A stretch of DNA of 64,000 bases from Bacteroidales bacterium (GCA_017417385.1 JAFPZF010000006.1:1-64000), one strand, 5' to 3'. Shown: positions 6,385 through 16,220, counted from the first letter of the stretch. Numbers and translations are program-made. The notes: a model not told the origin generated them from the sequence alone.

Positions 6385-9222
6385 ATGCAGACGAAACAAC
6401 ACTACACCGGTCTGACAGATGCGGAAGTGCTGGCGAGCAGGGCGAAGCATGGAATGAACATCCTGACGCCGCCAGAGAAAGAGACATTGTGGGACAAGCT
6501 GAAGGAGGCGTGCACCCACTGGATATCCATAGTCATGATGGTCTTGATAGTAGCGGCGACAGTCGGAGCGTTCCTGCTATCGGGCGACATGGGGAGCAAG
6601 GTATGGGTGATGCCAGCGATAACGGCAGTTGCGACGCTGCTGATATTAGTAGTCGGATTCTTTGGAGGCTTTGGAGACCCGTTGTTCAAGATACTCATAA
6701 CAGCCTTTGTCCTGTCGATGGGCATCTCGATATACGAGTACGTGTGGGGAGATGCGGACTTCACGACATTTTTTGAGCCGATAGGCATCATAGTCGCGTT
6801 GATGCTGGCGACGGGCGTCGCGTTCATGCTGGAGAGGAGCAACGAGAAGACATTCCAGAGCCTCAACGAGGTTAACGACGATACGCCAGTGAAGGTCATC
6901 AGGAACAACAACGTCTGCGAGGTCCCGAGGAAGGACATCGTAGTCGATGACATAGTCCTTCTCGAGACCGGCGAGGAGATACCGGCGGACTGCCAGTTGC
7001 TAGAGTCGCTGAACCTACTCGTCAACGAGTCGTCTTTGACGGGAGAGCCACAGGCGATGAAGACGACAGTCGCTGCGGACTTCGACAAGGAGGCGACATA
7101 TCCGTCGGACCAGATCATGAAGGGCACGACAGTCATCGAGGGCTATTGCACGGCTAAGGTCATCAGAGTCGGTGATGCGACAGAGAGCGGCAAGGTCTTT
7201 GAGGCTGCGCAGGTTGATGAGGGCGATCCGACGCCACTGAGCGAGAAGCTCGACACCCTGGCAGACTGGATCACGAAGGCAAGCTACGTATTTGCGGCGT
7301 TGATAATCGTCGGACGAATAATCACATATTTCTTCTTCAGCGACTATGGGGAGTTTGACATCCTGCACTTCACGACGTACCTCCTGAACACAGTCATGAT
7401 AGCCGTCACGCTGATAGTCGTAGCGGTGCCGGAGGGATTGCCGATGAGCGTCACGTTGAGCCTCGCGTTCAGCATGAGGAAGCTGATGAAGGAGAACACG
7501 TTGCCGAGAACCATGCATTCTTGCGAGACAATGGGTGCGGCGTCGGTCATCTGCACAGATAAGACAGGCACGCTGACGCAGAACCAGATGCAGGTAGCAG
7601 ACACAGACCTGTCTGGAGTCGACCAGGCGTTGCTGGATGAGATGATAGCAGTCAACACGACAGCGAACCTCGATTTCGGTGGGGCAGACAAGAAGACAGC
7701 AAAGGCCATAGGCAACCCGACCGAGGGAGCGTTGCTGCTCTGGATGCACAAGAATGGCAGGGACTACCAGAAGGTCAGGGAGAGTGCGGAGGTCATAGAC
7801 AGACTCCCATTCAAGACCGAGAACAAGTACATGGCGTCGATAGTCAAGTCAGGAGTCAACGGCAAGAAGATGCTGTACGTAAAGGGTGCGCCTGAGATCG
7901 TCATGGGGATGACCACCTTGACAGATGCCGAGAAGGCCAAGTACAACGAGGAGCTACTCTCGTATCAGAACAAGGCGATGAGAACCCTCGGAATAGCATA
8001 TCTCGACCTTGAGCAGGAGAAGGAGGACAATCCATTTGCAGAAGGAAAGCTGAAGACCAACAGCCTCAGCTTTGCGGGAGTCTTTGCGATATCCGATCCA
8101 GTCCGTAAGGAGGTGCCAGCCGCCATCAAGGATTGTATCGACGCAGGCATACAGGTCAAGATTGTAACCGGTGACACCGTAGGTACGGCTAAGGAGATAG
8201 GCAGGCAGATAGGGCTCTGGACAGATCAGGACGGCGACAGGAACATCATCACGGGTACCGACTTTGCGGCGATGAGTGACGAGGAGCTTGTCGACAGGGT
8301 CGAGGAGATAAAGATCATGTCTCGAGCTAGGCCGAACGACAAGGAGAGACTGGTCAAGATGCTGAAGGGCAGGGGACTCGTCGTAGCTGCGACGGGAGAC
8401 GGCACAAACGATGCGCCGGCGCTGAACGCGGCAGATGTCGGGCTTTCGATGGGTGACGGCACGGCAGTCGCTAAGGAGGCGAGTGACATGACGATCCAGG
8501 ACAACTCGTTCTCGACGATAGCGAATGCAGTGATGTGGGGACGTTCGTTGTATAAGAACATACAGAGGTTCATCATGTTCCAGATGACGATCAACGTAGC
8601 GGCATGTCTCATCGTGCTGATAGGAGCGTTTGTCGGAACGGAGTCGCCGTTGACAGTGACGCAGATGCTATGGGTGAACCTGATAATGGACACGTTTGCG
8701 GCGATAGCGTTGGCGTCGTTGCCACCTACGCGTCAGGTCATGCAGGAGAAGCCACGCAAGGTGACCGACTCGATCATCAGCAAGGGCATGGCGATGAACA
8801 TCTTTGGAGTCGGTGGATTCTTCACCCTGTTGCTATTGGGCTTGCTGCTCATCATGCAACATTCTGACATACAGTCGATGAGCGATCTGCTGTCGTTCAC
8901 GTGGACCATGGGTGCTCCGCACTTGTCGGCATACGAGTTGAGCTTGTTCTTCACAATCTTCGTGATGCTGCAGTTCTGGAACATGTTCAACGCAAGGGCG
9001 TTCATGACAGGCAAGTCGGCGCTCTCGGGACTTGGGAAGAGCACAGGATTCTTGGCGATAGCGGGAGTCATCCTGGTAGGTCAGATACTGATAGTCGAGT
9101 TTGGTGGACAGATGTTCAACGTGACCCACTTGCACGCAGCGGACTGGGTGACGATAATACTATCTACGTCGCTAGTCTTGTGGGTCGGAGAGATAGTACG
9201 ACTCTTTGCTAAGGGCAAGTAA
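6385..9222 (+). CDS. calcium-translocating P-type ATPase (PMCA/SERCA type)
   Basis: A 945-residue type II P-ATPase of normal length. It has an N-terminal cation-ATPase region, two membrane segments, an actuator domain with TGEP at 219-222 (the usual motif is TGES), and the M4 ion-site motif PEGLP. The phosphorylated Asp is D392 in DKTGTLTQ, followed by a nucleotide-binding domain with KGAPE, the hinge TGDGTNDAP, and a C-terminal set of membrane helices. It should export Ca2+ (or a similar cation) across the inner membrane using ATP. A clear terminator follows. Its position next to the vWA/kinase operon may be chance, although Ca2+ and Ter-type systems are linked in other bacteria. Confidence 0.93.
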   Translation: MQTKQHYTGLTDAEVLASRAKHGMNILTPPEKETLWDKLKEACTHWISIVMMVLIVAATVGAFLLSGDMGSKVWVMPAITAVATLLILVVGFFGGFGDPLFKILITAFVLSMGISIYEYVWGDADFTTFFEPIGIIVALMLATGVAFMLERSNEKTFQSLNEVNDDTPVKVIRNNNVCEVPRKDIVVDDIVLLETGEEIPADCQLLESLNLLVNESSLTGEPQAMKTTVAADFDKEATYPSDQIMKGTTVIEGYCTAKVIRVGDATESGKVFEAAQVDEGDPTPLSEKLDTLADWITKASYVFAALIIVGRIITYFFFSDYGEFDILHFTTYLLNTVMIAVTLIVVAVPEGLPMSVTLSLAFSMRKLMKENTLPRTMHSCETMGAASVICTDKTGTLTQNQMQVADTDLSGVDQALLDEMIAVNTTANLDFGGADKKTAKAIGNPTEGALLLWMHKNGRDYQKVRESAEVIDRLPFKTENKYMASIVKSGVNGKKMLYVKGAPEIVMGMTTLTDAEKAKYNEELLSYQNKAMRTLGIAYLDLEQEKEDNPFAEGKLKTNSLSFAGVFAISDPVRKEVPAAIKDCIDAGIQVKIVTGDTVGTAKEIGRQIGLWTDQDGDRNIITGTDFAAMSDEELVDRVEEIKIMSRARPNDKERLVKMLKGRGLVVAATGDGTNDAPALNAADVGLSMGDGTAVAKEASDMTIQDNSFSTIANAVMWGRSLYKNIQRFIMFQMTINVAACLIVLIGAFVGTESPLTVTQMLWVNLIMDTFAAIALASLPPTRQVMQEKPRKVTDSIISKGMAMNIFGVGGFFTLLLLGLLLIMQHSDIQSMSDLLSFTWTMGAPHLSAYELSLFFTIFVMLQFWNMFNARAFMTGKSALSGLGKSTGFLAIAGVILVGQILIVEFGGQMFNVTHLHAADWVTIILSTSLVLWVGEIVRLFAKGK

Positions 9223-9248
9223 GCTAGTATCAGAGAATTAGGATAAGG

Positions 9249-9274
9249 GTCACCTCGGAAGGGGTGGCTTTTTT
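9249..9274 (+). terminator. rho-independent terminator after the P-ATPase
   Basis: An 8-bp stem GTCACCTC/GGGGTGGC (two G-T pairs) with a GGAA loop is followed directly by six T. It lies 27 nt after the ATPase stop. Confidence 0.85.
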
Positions 9275-9571
9275 CGTGCATAGCGGTGAGGAAAATAGAG
9301 GGAAGGGGGGAAGATAATGGGGGGGAGAAAGGGGGAGAGAAGGAAGGAATGGGATATAATACACAGTCCACGAAGAATATAGGAAAAGCGGAAGAGGAAT
9401 GTCAAGACTAGCCAAAGACAGGGCAGAGAGGGCAGGGGCGGAGAGCCTCAACAAGAGAAGAGGAGGGCAGAAGTGGGAAAAACAGAGGAGAGAAAACGTG
9501 GAAAGGCGAAGAGAATTCTTTCGGAGCAGGCGGAAATAGACATAAAGACAGAAAAGTAAAAAAACTTTTAG
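9275..9571. other. purine-rich intergenic stretch
   Basis: About 300 nt that are mostly A and G on the plus strand, with runs such as GGGGGGGAGAAAGGGGGAG near 9324. The only sizeable frame is a 46-codon, highly basic one at 9399-9539, judged a by-product of the base bias. No RNA gene was recognised. Confidence 0.5.
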
Positions 9572-9579
9572 TAAATTTG
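9572..9579 (+). promoter_or_regulatory. -7 element of the thrA promoter
   Basis: TAAATTTG followed by C is an exact match to the Bacteroidota -7 consensus TAnnTTTG, 27 nt before the thrA ATG. A good -33 TTTG is not present. Confidence 0.65.
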
Positions 9580-9605
9580 CGAATGTAGAAGAGACACCAA
9601 AGTAG

Positions 9606-12035
9606 ATGAACGTACTGAAATTTGGGGGTACTTCGATGGGGAGTGCGGAGAGCATCAGCGAAGTACGACGTATAATATTGAATCATAGGAAGCCGACGAT
9701 AGCGGTTGTGAGTGCCGTAAGTGGCGTCACGGACATGTTGCTACGTGCTGCGCAGCAAGCTACGGAGCGTCAGGGGTATGAGGAGACGTTTGCAGCTATT
9801 GTTGCGAAGCATAAGGATATTTGTGGCAAGTTGTTTGGAGGGGACGCTGGTCGAGTCGTCGGTCTGCTGGAGCCGTTGTTTGAAGAGCTCGGAGGGTTGC
9901 TGAAGGGCGTGAGCCTGCTCGGAGAGTTGAGCAGGCGCAGTCAGGAGGCGATAGCGAGTTTCGGAGAGCGGATGTCGTCGTTGATACTTAGCGAGTACAT
10001 GACCGAGAGCCGTCTGATAGACAGTCGGGAGCTGATAAAGACCGAGCTTGTCGGGCGGAGGAATGTCGTCCTTGACGAGATCACGGAGAGCAACATACAG
10101 CAGGCTCGGAAGAGCATGGGAGACTACACCGTCATGGGAGGTTTCATCTCGACGAACATGGCTGGCGAGGTCACCAATCTCGGCAGGGGAGGTTCGGACT
10201 ACACGGCGGCGCTAGTTGCAGCGGCACTGAATGCTGACGTGCTAGAGATATGGACGGACGTCGACGGGTTCATGAGTGCAGACCCGAGGGTGATAAGCAG
10301 GGCTTACGTCCTCGAGCACCTGACATACGGCGAGGCGATGGAGCTCTCGCACTTCGGGGCAAAGGTCATATATCCGCCTACGATAGTGCCGGTCCTGCAC
10401 AAGAAGATACCAATCTACATCAAGAATACATTTAACCCGACGGCAGCAGGCACGAGGATCGACGACAACGAGACTCGTCCGGAGAAGAGCAGGATCAAGG
10501 GAATCTCGTCGATAAGGAACGTCAGCCTATTGACATTCCAGATGATGGGAATGGTCGGAATCTCGGGAGTCTCGAGCAGATTGTTCAAGGCGTTGGCTGA
10601 TGCGTATGTCAATGTCATACTGATCTCGCAGGCGTCATCGGAGCTGACAATATCGTTTGTCGTAGAGACTGGAGATGCGGAGACCGCATGTGAGGTCATA
10701 GACAAGGAGTTCGAGAAGGAGATAGCGGCAGGGCATGCGAACAGGACGCACGTCAAGAACAGCATGGCCGTCGTTGCGATAGTCGGCAACCACATGAGGC
10801 ACAACACGGGAGTCTCTGGGCGACTGTTTGACGCAGTTGGAAAGAACGGAATCAACATATATGCCATAGCGCAGGGCGCGAGCGAGGTGAACATCTCGTT
10901 CGTCGTCAAGGAGTCCGACATGCGGAAGACCCTTAATGCCGTGCATGACTCGTTTTTTTTAAGCCGTTGCCAGGTCTTGCAGATATTCCTGGCGGGAGTA
11001 GGCACGGTAGGCGGGAAGCTGCTCGAGAAGCTCAGCAGTCAGGCGGAGAAGCTGAAGAGCGACTATAAGCTGATAGTCAGGATAGTCGGAGTCGCAAATT
11101 CGCGGCAGATGATCATCAATCCGCAGGGAATCGAGCCTAAGGATGCAAAGAAGATGCTCTTGGAGACCGGTGAGCCTTCGACGCTGGAGGCCTTTGCAGC
11201 GGAGATCAAGAGGCTGAACCTTGCTGGGAGCGTCTTTGTCGACTGCACGGCGAGTGCGGATGTCGCGGCGCTGTATGACATGCTGCTTGAGAACAACATC
11301 AACGTAGTCACTGCGAACAAGATAGCGAGCTCGTCGGCGTACGACCATTATAAGAGCCTGAAGCGCACGGCGCGGGAGAAGGGCGTCAAGTTCCACTACG
11401 AGACGAACGTAGGAGCGGCGTTGCCGATAATCTCGCCGATCAACGACCTCGTCAGGAGTGGTGACAGAGTAGTGAAGATGGAGGCCGTCCTAAGTGGGAC
11501 GCTGAACTTCATAGTCAATCAGCTATCAGCGGAGAAGCCATTGTCGGCAGTCGTCGCAGAGGCGAAGGCCAAGGGTTATAGCGAGCCGGATCCGAGGGTG
11601 GACCTTTCGGGCGTCGACGTAGCGAGGAAGATCTTGATACTCGCGAGGGAGGCAGGATATGCGCTGGAGATGAGCGACATAGACAGGGAGCCATTCGTGC
11701 CGCAGAGCTATCTGGACACTCCTGATGTCGATACCTTCATGGCGAAGCTCAAGGAGCTAGACACCGAGATGGAGGAGAAGAGGAAGGAGTGCGAGGCTAA
11801 GGGACTGAGGATGCGATATGTAGCGACGTTTGAGAAGGGACTGGTCAAGATAGGGTTCAAGAGCGTCGATAGCAAGAGTCCGCTCTACAACTTGGACGAC
11901 ACGAACAACATCGTCCTCATCAACTCGGACAACTATCACGATCATCCGCTCGAGATCAAGGGCTATGGAGCCGGGGCGGACGTGACGGCGGCAGGAGTGT
12001 TTGCGGACATCATAAAAGTTGCCAACCTGTCGTAG
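9606..12035 (+). CDS. thrA: bifunctional aspartokinase / homoserine dehydrogenase I
   Basis: An 809-residue fusion of the usual ThrA length. The aspartokinase part starts with KFGGTSMGS (residues 5-13) and holds a GGSDYTA motif. Two ACT-like regulatory segments follow around residues 300-455. The homoserine dehydrogenase part begins near residue 460 with the NAD(P) loop AGVGTVGG and contains TANK and the catalytic segment ETNVGAALPII. It carries out steps 1 and 3 from aspartate towards threonine and methionine in the cytosol. Threonine synthase follows 43 nt downstream. Bacteroidota often have a phosphoglycerate-mutase-like homoserine kinase gene between the two; it is absent here. Confidence 0.96.
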   Translation: MNVLKFGGTSMGSAESISEVRRIILNHRKPTIAVVSAVSGVTDMLLRAAQQATERQGYEETFAAIVAKHKDICGKLFGGDAGRVVGLLEPLFEELGGLLKGVSLLGELSRRSQEAIASFGERMSSLILSEYMTESRLIDSRELIKTELVGRRNVVLDEITESNIQQARKSMGDYTVMGGFISTNMAGEVTNLGRGGSDYTAALVAAALNADVLEIWTDVDGFMSADPRVISRAYVLEHLTYGEAMELSHFGAKVIYPPTIVPVLHKKIPIYIKNTFNPTAAGTRIDDNETRPEKSRIKGISSIRNVSLLTFQMMGMVGISGVSSRLFKALADAYVNVILISQASSELTISFVVETGDAETACEVIDKEFEKEIAAGHANRTHVKNSMAVVAIVGNHMRHNTGVSGRLFDAVGKNGINIYAIAQGASEVNISFVVKESDMRKTLNAVHDSFFLSRCQVLQIFLAGVGTVGGKLLEKLSSQAEKLKSDYKLIVRIVGVANSRQMIINPQGIEPKDAKKMLLETGEPSTLEAFAAEIKRLNLAGSVFVDCTASADVAALYDMLLENNINVVTANKIASSSAYDHYKSLKRTAREKGVKFHYETNVGAALPIISPINDLVRSGDRVVKMEAVLSGTLNFIVNQLSAEKPLSAVVAEAKAKGYSEPDPRVDLSGVDVARKILILAREAGYALEMSDIDREPFVPQSYLDTPDVDTFMAKLKELDTEMEEKRKECEAKGLRMRYVATFEKGLVKIGFKSVDSKSPLYNLDDTNNIVLINSDNYHDHPLEIKGYGAGADVTAAGVFADIIKVANLS

Positions 12036-12078
12036 GGACAATGGCAGCAGAGAAATAGAAACGAAGAGACAAAACGAG

Positions 12079-13368
12079 ATGAAATATTACAGTACAAACA
12101 ACAGGAACGAGACAGCCGACCTGAAGACGGCAGTCTTGAAGGGCTTGGCGCCAGACAAGGGGCTCTACATGCCGGAGAGCATACCCGTGTTGCCACAGAC
12201 GTTCTGGGACTCGTTGCCAGGCAAGAGCATGGCAGAGATAGGGTTCGAGATGTTGAAGCATTTCTTCTGCCCGGACATACCGGAGGACCGGTTCAAGGCC
12301 ATGGTAGCAGATGCGTTCAACTTCCCGGTACCTGTTGTTAAGGTCAATGACAGGATAAGCACGCTGGAGCTCTTTCATGGGCCGACGCTGGCTTTCAAGG
12401 ATGTCGGTGCACGATTCCTGGCGAGAGTGATGTCTTATTTCGCCGACTTCGGCGGTAAGCCAATCAACGTGTTGGCTGCGACGAGCGGTGACACTGGAAG
12501 TGCAGTCGCGAATGGATTCCTCGGAGTTGCGAACGTCTATGTCCACATACTCTATCCGAAAGGTCTGGTCAGCAGGCTACAGGAGCTGCAGTTCACAACG
12601 CTCGGTCAGAACATCACTGCATACGAGGTAAGCGGAGTCTTTGACGACTGCCAGCGGATGGTGAAGGAGGCGTTCATGGACAAGGAGTTGAACAAGGAGA
12701 AAGTGCTGACGAGTGCGAACTCGATAAACCTTGCGAGGTTCTTGCCACAGAGCGTCTATTACGTACATGCGCTGTCTCAGATACCTAAGGAGGAGTGGAA
12801 GAACCTCGTCGTCTGTGTCCCGAGCGGTAATTTCGGAGACATCACGGCTGGACTCGTCGCATACAAGATGGGTATGCCGGTCAAGCGATTCATAGCAGCC
12901 GTCAATGCGAACAGAGTCTTCACAGACTACATCGAGACTGGTGACTACAAGCCACAGCCATCTAAGCACACTTTGGCCAATGCGATGGACGTTGGCGACC
13001 CGAGCAACTTTGCGAGAGTCAGTGAGCTCTTTGGCGGGAGCGTCGAGGAGATGAGGAAGGTTGTCAGCAGCAAGAGCTACAGTGACGAGCAGATCGGAAA
13101 GACGATAGCGAAGGTAGCCAAGGAGACCGGGTACATCTGCGATCCACATGGTGCGGTAGGATATGCAGCGCTCGAGGATGGACTCCAGGCTGGCGAGAAG
13201 GGCTTGTTCCTAGAGACGGCTCATCCTGCGAAGTTTGTAGAGACGACCGAGAAGTATGCTGGTCGGAAGGTCGAGATCCCGGCAAGGCTGCAGAAGTTTG
13301 CAGAGGGCACGAAGCAGTCGATAGGCGTCTCGGCAGACTATAGGAACATTGTCGGGTCTTTGCGATAG
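12079..13368 (+). CDS. thrC: threonine synthase
   Basis: A 429-residue PLP enzyme that converts O-phosphohomoserine to threonine. The PLP lysine is K107 in GPTLAFKD, and the phosphate-binding loop is in AATSGDTGSA. The start at 12079 is chosen because MKYYSTNN is the usual N-terminus of this family; an in-frame ATG 60 nt upstream would add a basic, unconserved stretch. It follows thrA by 43 nt and is probably in the same transcript, driven from the thrA promoter. A stem-loop lies 18 nt after the stop. Confidence 0.95.
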   Translation: MKYYSTNNRNETADLKTAVLKGLAPDKGLYMPESIPVLPQTFWDSLPGKSMAEIGFEMLKHFFCPDIPEDRFKAMVADAFNFPVPVVKVNDRISTLELFHGPTLAFKDVGARFLARVMSYFADFGGKPINVLAATSGDTGSAVANGFLGVANVYVHILYPKGLVSRLQELQFTTLGQNITAYEVSGVFDDCQRMVKEAFMDKELNKEKVLTSANSINLARFLPQSVYYVHALSQIPKEEWKNLVVCVPSGNFGDITAGLVAYKMGMPVKRFIAAVNANRVFTDYIETGDYKPQPSKHTLANAMDVGDPSNFARVSELFGGSVEEMRKVVSSKSYSDEQIGKTIAKVAKETGYICDPHGAVGYAALEDGLQAGEKGLFLETAHPAKFVETTEKYAGRKVEIPARLQKFAEGTKQSIGVSADYRNIVGSLR

Positions 13369-13385
13369 CAGAAGGAAAAGATATA

Positions 13386-13419
13386 GCCTCTCCCCTCATA
13401 GGAAGCTATGAGGGGAGGC
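13386..13419 (+). terminator. 3' hairpin after thrC
   Basis: A 14-bp stem GCCTC(tc)CCCTCATAG / CTATGAGGGGAGGC with a 2-nt bulge and a GAAG loop. No T-run follows on the plus strand, so it may stabilise the mRNA end rather than act as a classic terminator. Confidence 0.55.
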
Positions 13420-13559
13420 AGTATCAAGAGAGATAAACAACGAAAAAACCATTAAGAAGAATACGGTAGACCTGTCAAAAGGCGTGAACAAAGTATAAAA
13501 AACAAAGCGTTTTGGCAAGGTATTTGCTTGTAGGAAAGATAAACAAAACAAACAGAACA

Positions 13560-14204
13560 ATGAAAAAGATAGGACTACTTTTAGGCATTATGCTTTCTGC
13601 GGTTGTCACCTTTGCACAGGAGGAGAAGACGGCAGACCAGTACAAGAATGAGGGTAATGAGTACGTACGCAACAAGAGCTATGCACAGGCGTTGGCGTCT
13701 TATCGTGAGGCGCTCAAGTTGTGGGGCGATGCAGTAGACACGGCGACGGTCTTCAATGCAGGTATGTGTGCTCAGAACGTCAAGGATCTTGATGCAGCAT
13801 TGGTGTACTACAAGCGTTCGGCAGATCTCGGATACAAGAAGGCAGAGGCGTCTTACAGGATAGCGCTCATCTACAAGGGACAGAAGAAAGAGAAGGAGTA
13901 TCTCGAGGCGTTGAACAGCGGCTATGAGAACTTCAAGACAGGCAAGACGGCGGACCTCTTTGCAAAGGAGCTCGGCAAGTACTATCGTGACAAGGGCAAT
14001 GCTATCTACAAGGAGGCGGCAGACATCATCGCGAAGACCCAGACCGTCACGGATGCCAAGCAGATGGACAAGCTGAAGGCGCAGGCCAAGGCAAAGTTCA
14101 TGGAGGCTAAGCCGCTCATCGAGAAGGCGATAGAGATCTATCCGAAGGACAAGAACAGCAAGGCGATTTTGGAAGGAATCGAGAAGAACGTCGCAAGCCT
14201 TTAG
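13560..14204 (+). CDS. exported TPR-repeat protein
   Basis: A 214-residue protein. An N-terminal signal peptide (MKKIGLLLGIMLSAVVTFAQ) is followed by tetratricopeptide-like helical pairs around residues 25-125 and a Lys-rich helical region. It is probably periplasmic. The start at 13560 is chosen because it puts the signal peptide at the N-terminus; an upstream in-frame ATG would bury it. It stands alone with its own terminator at 14241-14278. Proteins of this kind are common in Bacteroidales, and this one shows no catalytic motif. Its partner is unknown. Confidence 0.8.
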   Translation: MKKIGLLLGIMLSAVVTFAQEEKTADQYKNEGNEYVRNKSYAQALASYREALKLWGDAVDTATVFNAGMCAQNVKDLDAALVYYKRSADLGYKKAEASYRIALIYKGQKKEKEYLEALNSGYENFKTGKTADLFAKELGKYYRDKGNAIYKEAADIIAKTQTVTDAKQMDKLKAQAKAKFMEAKPLIEKAIEIYPKDKNSKAILEGIEKNVASL

Positions 14205-14240
14205 GCGAGCGATAAAGAGAATAGAAGAAGAAAACTATTG

Positions 14241-14278
14241 GGTGGGCTGCTTGCGTAGAGAGGCAGTCCACCTTTTTT
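14241..14278 (+). terminator. rho-independent terminator after the TPR gene
   Basis: The stem GGTGGGCTGC pairs with GCAGTCCACC, with one G-T pair and a short loop, and is followed by six T (14273-14278). Confidence 0.85.
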
Positions 14279-14296
14279 CTATATACAGAGAAGGGG

Positions 14297-15442
14297 ATGA
14301 TAAAGAAGATAGTCCACATACTGATAGTCATATTGCTGGCGGTGGAAGTGTCGGCTCAGAACAGAGAGTTTGAGCGGGAGATACAGACGCACGTCTCGGA
14401 CTATAATGCGATGTTGCCCATGGAAGTCTCGGAGGGGTTGACGATGAGGAAGGTGAGAGTCGAGGGCAAGACGCTAGTCTATGAATATGACATGAGCGAG
14501 GAAATGATGAAGCTCCTAAAGAACACAGGGAGGGAGAGCCGGCATGGAATAGGGGCAGAAATCATAGCGAGCGACGACATGAGGGACTTCTTCGGGAGAA
14601 TGGCGGAGAATGGTTATTCCTTCAAGATAGATTGCGTCAGCGGTAAGCAGAGGAGTGCGATACTCTTCACGCCGAAGGAGATAAAAGAGCTCACGAGTGG
14701 CAAGGCCAATAGCAGGGAGGGCAGTGAGGAGAAGCTCACGACGCTTATAGGACAGGTACAGAGAGTCTTGCCGGCAAATCTCGGAGGAGGGGTGACGATA
14801 GTCTCGGTACAGAAGGGCAAAAAAGACGTAGTGTGCGTCAGTCAGATAGGGACGGAGTTCACGGAGGAGGTAGACCTTTTCACCTATACAAAGATGCTGG
14901 GCACAGACGTCCTGAAGCCGATAGTCGGAAGTTGCATAAGCAGTTTGCCGTTGATGGGGGACATATCAAAGAGAGTGTTTGAGACGGGGCGGAAGCTACG
15001 GTTTGTCCTTGTCGAGAAGGGGACGGGTCGTAAGATAGAGATGCTGATGACGGCGGAGGACCTGGAGACTGTTGCGAAAGATGTCCCGAGCGAAGCCGAG
15101 AGTAGTCTACGTCAGGCGGTAGCAGCGATAAGCGAGTTGACTCCGACAGAGTGGGCGTCGGACTGCAGGACGATAGGTGCGGAGATGGACAAAGAGTACG
15201 TCACGATACGCGTACAGATAAGAAGTGGCGACACGTTCAGCAGGGAGACAGTCGACGAGTGGTTTGCCGACGGGGGAAAGACGCTAGACGAGACTTATAA
15301 GCATAACGCCAGGGAGACGGAGGAGATAGCCAACGTCGTCAGAAACTGCGGGAAGACAGGTCGGAAGTTACGATATATCATAGAGAGGTTTGGCTCGGTG
15401 AGCCAGGCACATACAGTCGTGATAGGAGTCGGGGACCTATAG
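14297..15442 (+). CDS. exported protein of unknown function
   Basis: A 381-residue protein with a signal peptide (MIKKIVHILIVILLAVEVSAQ) and no further membrane segment. The rest alternates charged and hydrophobic stretches, and appears to hold two or three diverged copies of a domain of about 110 residues, each starting near a segment such as LPxEVxEGxT or LTPTEWASD. No family was recognised. It lies 19 nt after the preceding terminator. Its 3' end overlaps by 6 nt the end of the convergent TerB/J-domain gene. Confidence 0.65.
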   Translation: MIKKIVHILIVILLAVEVSAQNREFEREIQTHVSDYNAMLPMEVSEGLTMRKVRVEGKTLVYEYDMSEEMMKLLKNTGRESRHGIGAEIIASDDMRDFFGRMAENGYSFKIDCVSGKQRSAILFTPKEIKELTSGKANSREGSEEKLTTLIGQVQRVLPANLGGGVTIVSVQKGKKDVVCVSQIGTEFTEEVDLFTYTKMLGTDVLKPIVGSCISSLPLMGDISKRVFETGRKLRFVLVEKGTGRKIEMLMTAEDLETVAKDVPSEAESSLRQAVAAISELTPTEWASDCRTIGAEMDKEYVTIRVQIRSGDTFSRETVDEWFADGGKTLDETYKHNARETEEIANVVRNCGKTGRKLRYIIERFGSVSQAHTVVIGVGDL

Positions 15443-16198
15443 ACCCCTTGCAGCCCTAATCTTATCGTAGGCAGTCTGGATAGTCTTGAACACCTCGGCT
15501 GCCATAGCCTGGTCGGCCTCGTTTTCAGAGGCGTAGCGGTCGGGGTGATACTTCTTGACGAGGGTGCGGTAAGCCTCCTTGACCTGAAGGTCGGAAGCGT
15601 CTGGGGAGATACCGAGAGCGGCGTAGGCCTCGTAGGGGGTAGTATTGTCAGCGAGCGTTTCAGCAGTCGACTTGTTGTCAGAATGACTTTTGCTGTTCTC
15701 GTTGGTAGTGATATTCAGTTGAGAAATAATGTGGAGAGTATCGACGTTGGAGATACTCATATTGTAGGCGATATTGCGGAGGGTAGCGACTTCGGATTCG
15801 AGGACGATGCCGTCGGCTGAAGCGATGTCGCAAAGGATCTGCAGGATAGTCAGCTTAGAGTTGTAGTCGATAGTAGTGCCGATATTGATAGCGGCGTTTC
15901 GCAGGTCGATAGGGGACTTGAGGATGTCTCTCAGTTCGAGGAGGGCGTTCTTAGCGTCTTCTTCGCCTAACTGCTTTACGAGTACGTGCTTGACAACTTC
16001 GAGTTCGCTTTTGCAGACGCGTCCGTCGGCGATCATCTCTGCAGCGAGGACGTTGAGAAGTGCAGTCTTGAAAGCATTGGAGTCGAAGGAAGGCTTTCTC
16101 TCGGAGTTGCTGTTGTTGTCTTGAGATGGCTTACGGAGCGCCTTAGTGATGACGTAGCCGATGAAGATACCCAGGGTGATATATACCAAGAAGCTCAT
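15437..16198 (-). CDS. DjlA-like TerB and J-domain protein
   Basis: A 253-residue protein. An N-terminal membrane anchor (YITLGIFIGYVITKAL) is followed by a TerB-like helical domain (about residues 45-160, with the acidic motif IASADG) and a C-terminal J domain (about 195-253) with the HPD motif in KYHPDRY. The family recruits DnaK at the inner membrane. The start at 16198 is chosen because it puts the anchor at residue 3; the longer frame from 16342 adds 48 Ser/Thr-rich residues that overlap coaE. It follows coaE by 22 nt and shares its promoter. TerB domains also occur in Ter stress systems. Confidence 0.85.
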   Translation of the reverse strand: MSFLVYITLGIFIGYVITKALRKPSQDNNSNSERKPSFDSNAFKTALLNVLAAEMIADGRVCKSELEVVKHVLVKQLGEEDAKNALLELRDILKSPIDLRNAAINIGTTIDYNSKLTILQILCDIASADGIVLESEVATLRNIAYNMSISNVDTLHIISQLNITTNENSKSHSDNKSTAETLADNTTPYEAYAALGISPDASDLQVKEAYRTLVKKYHPDRYASENEADQAMAAEVFKTIQTAYDKIRAARGL

Positions 16199-16220
16199 AG
16201 GTAGTAGATTATGAATAAGG

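Noticed and set aside
9399..9539. 46-codon, very basic frame (MSRLAKDRAERAG...) between the P-ATPase and thrA
   Set aside because: It lies in a purine-rich gap where Arg, Lys and Glu codons are expected by chance, and no promoter is seen before it.
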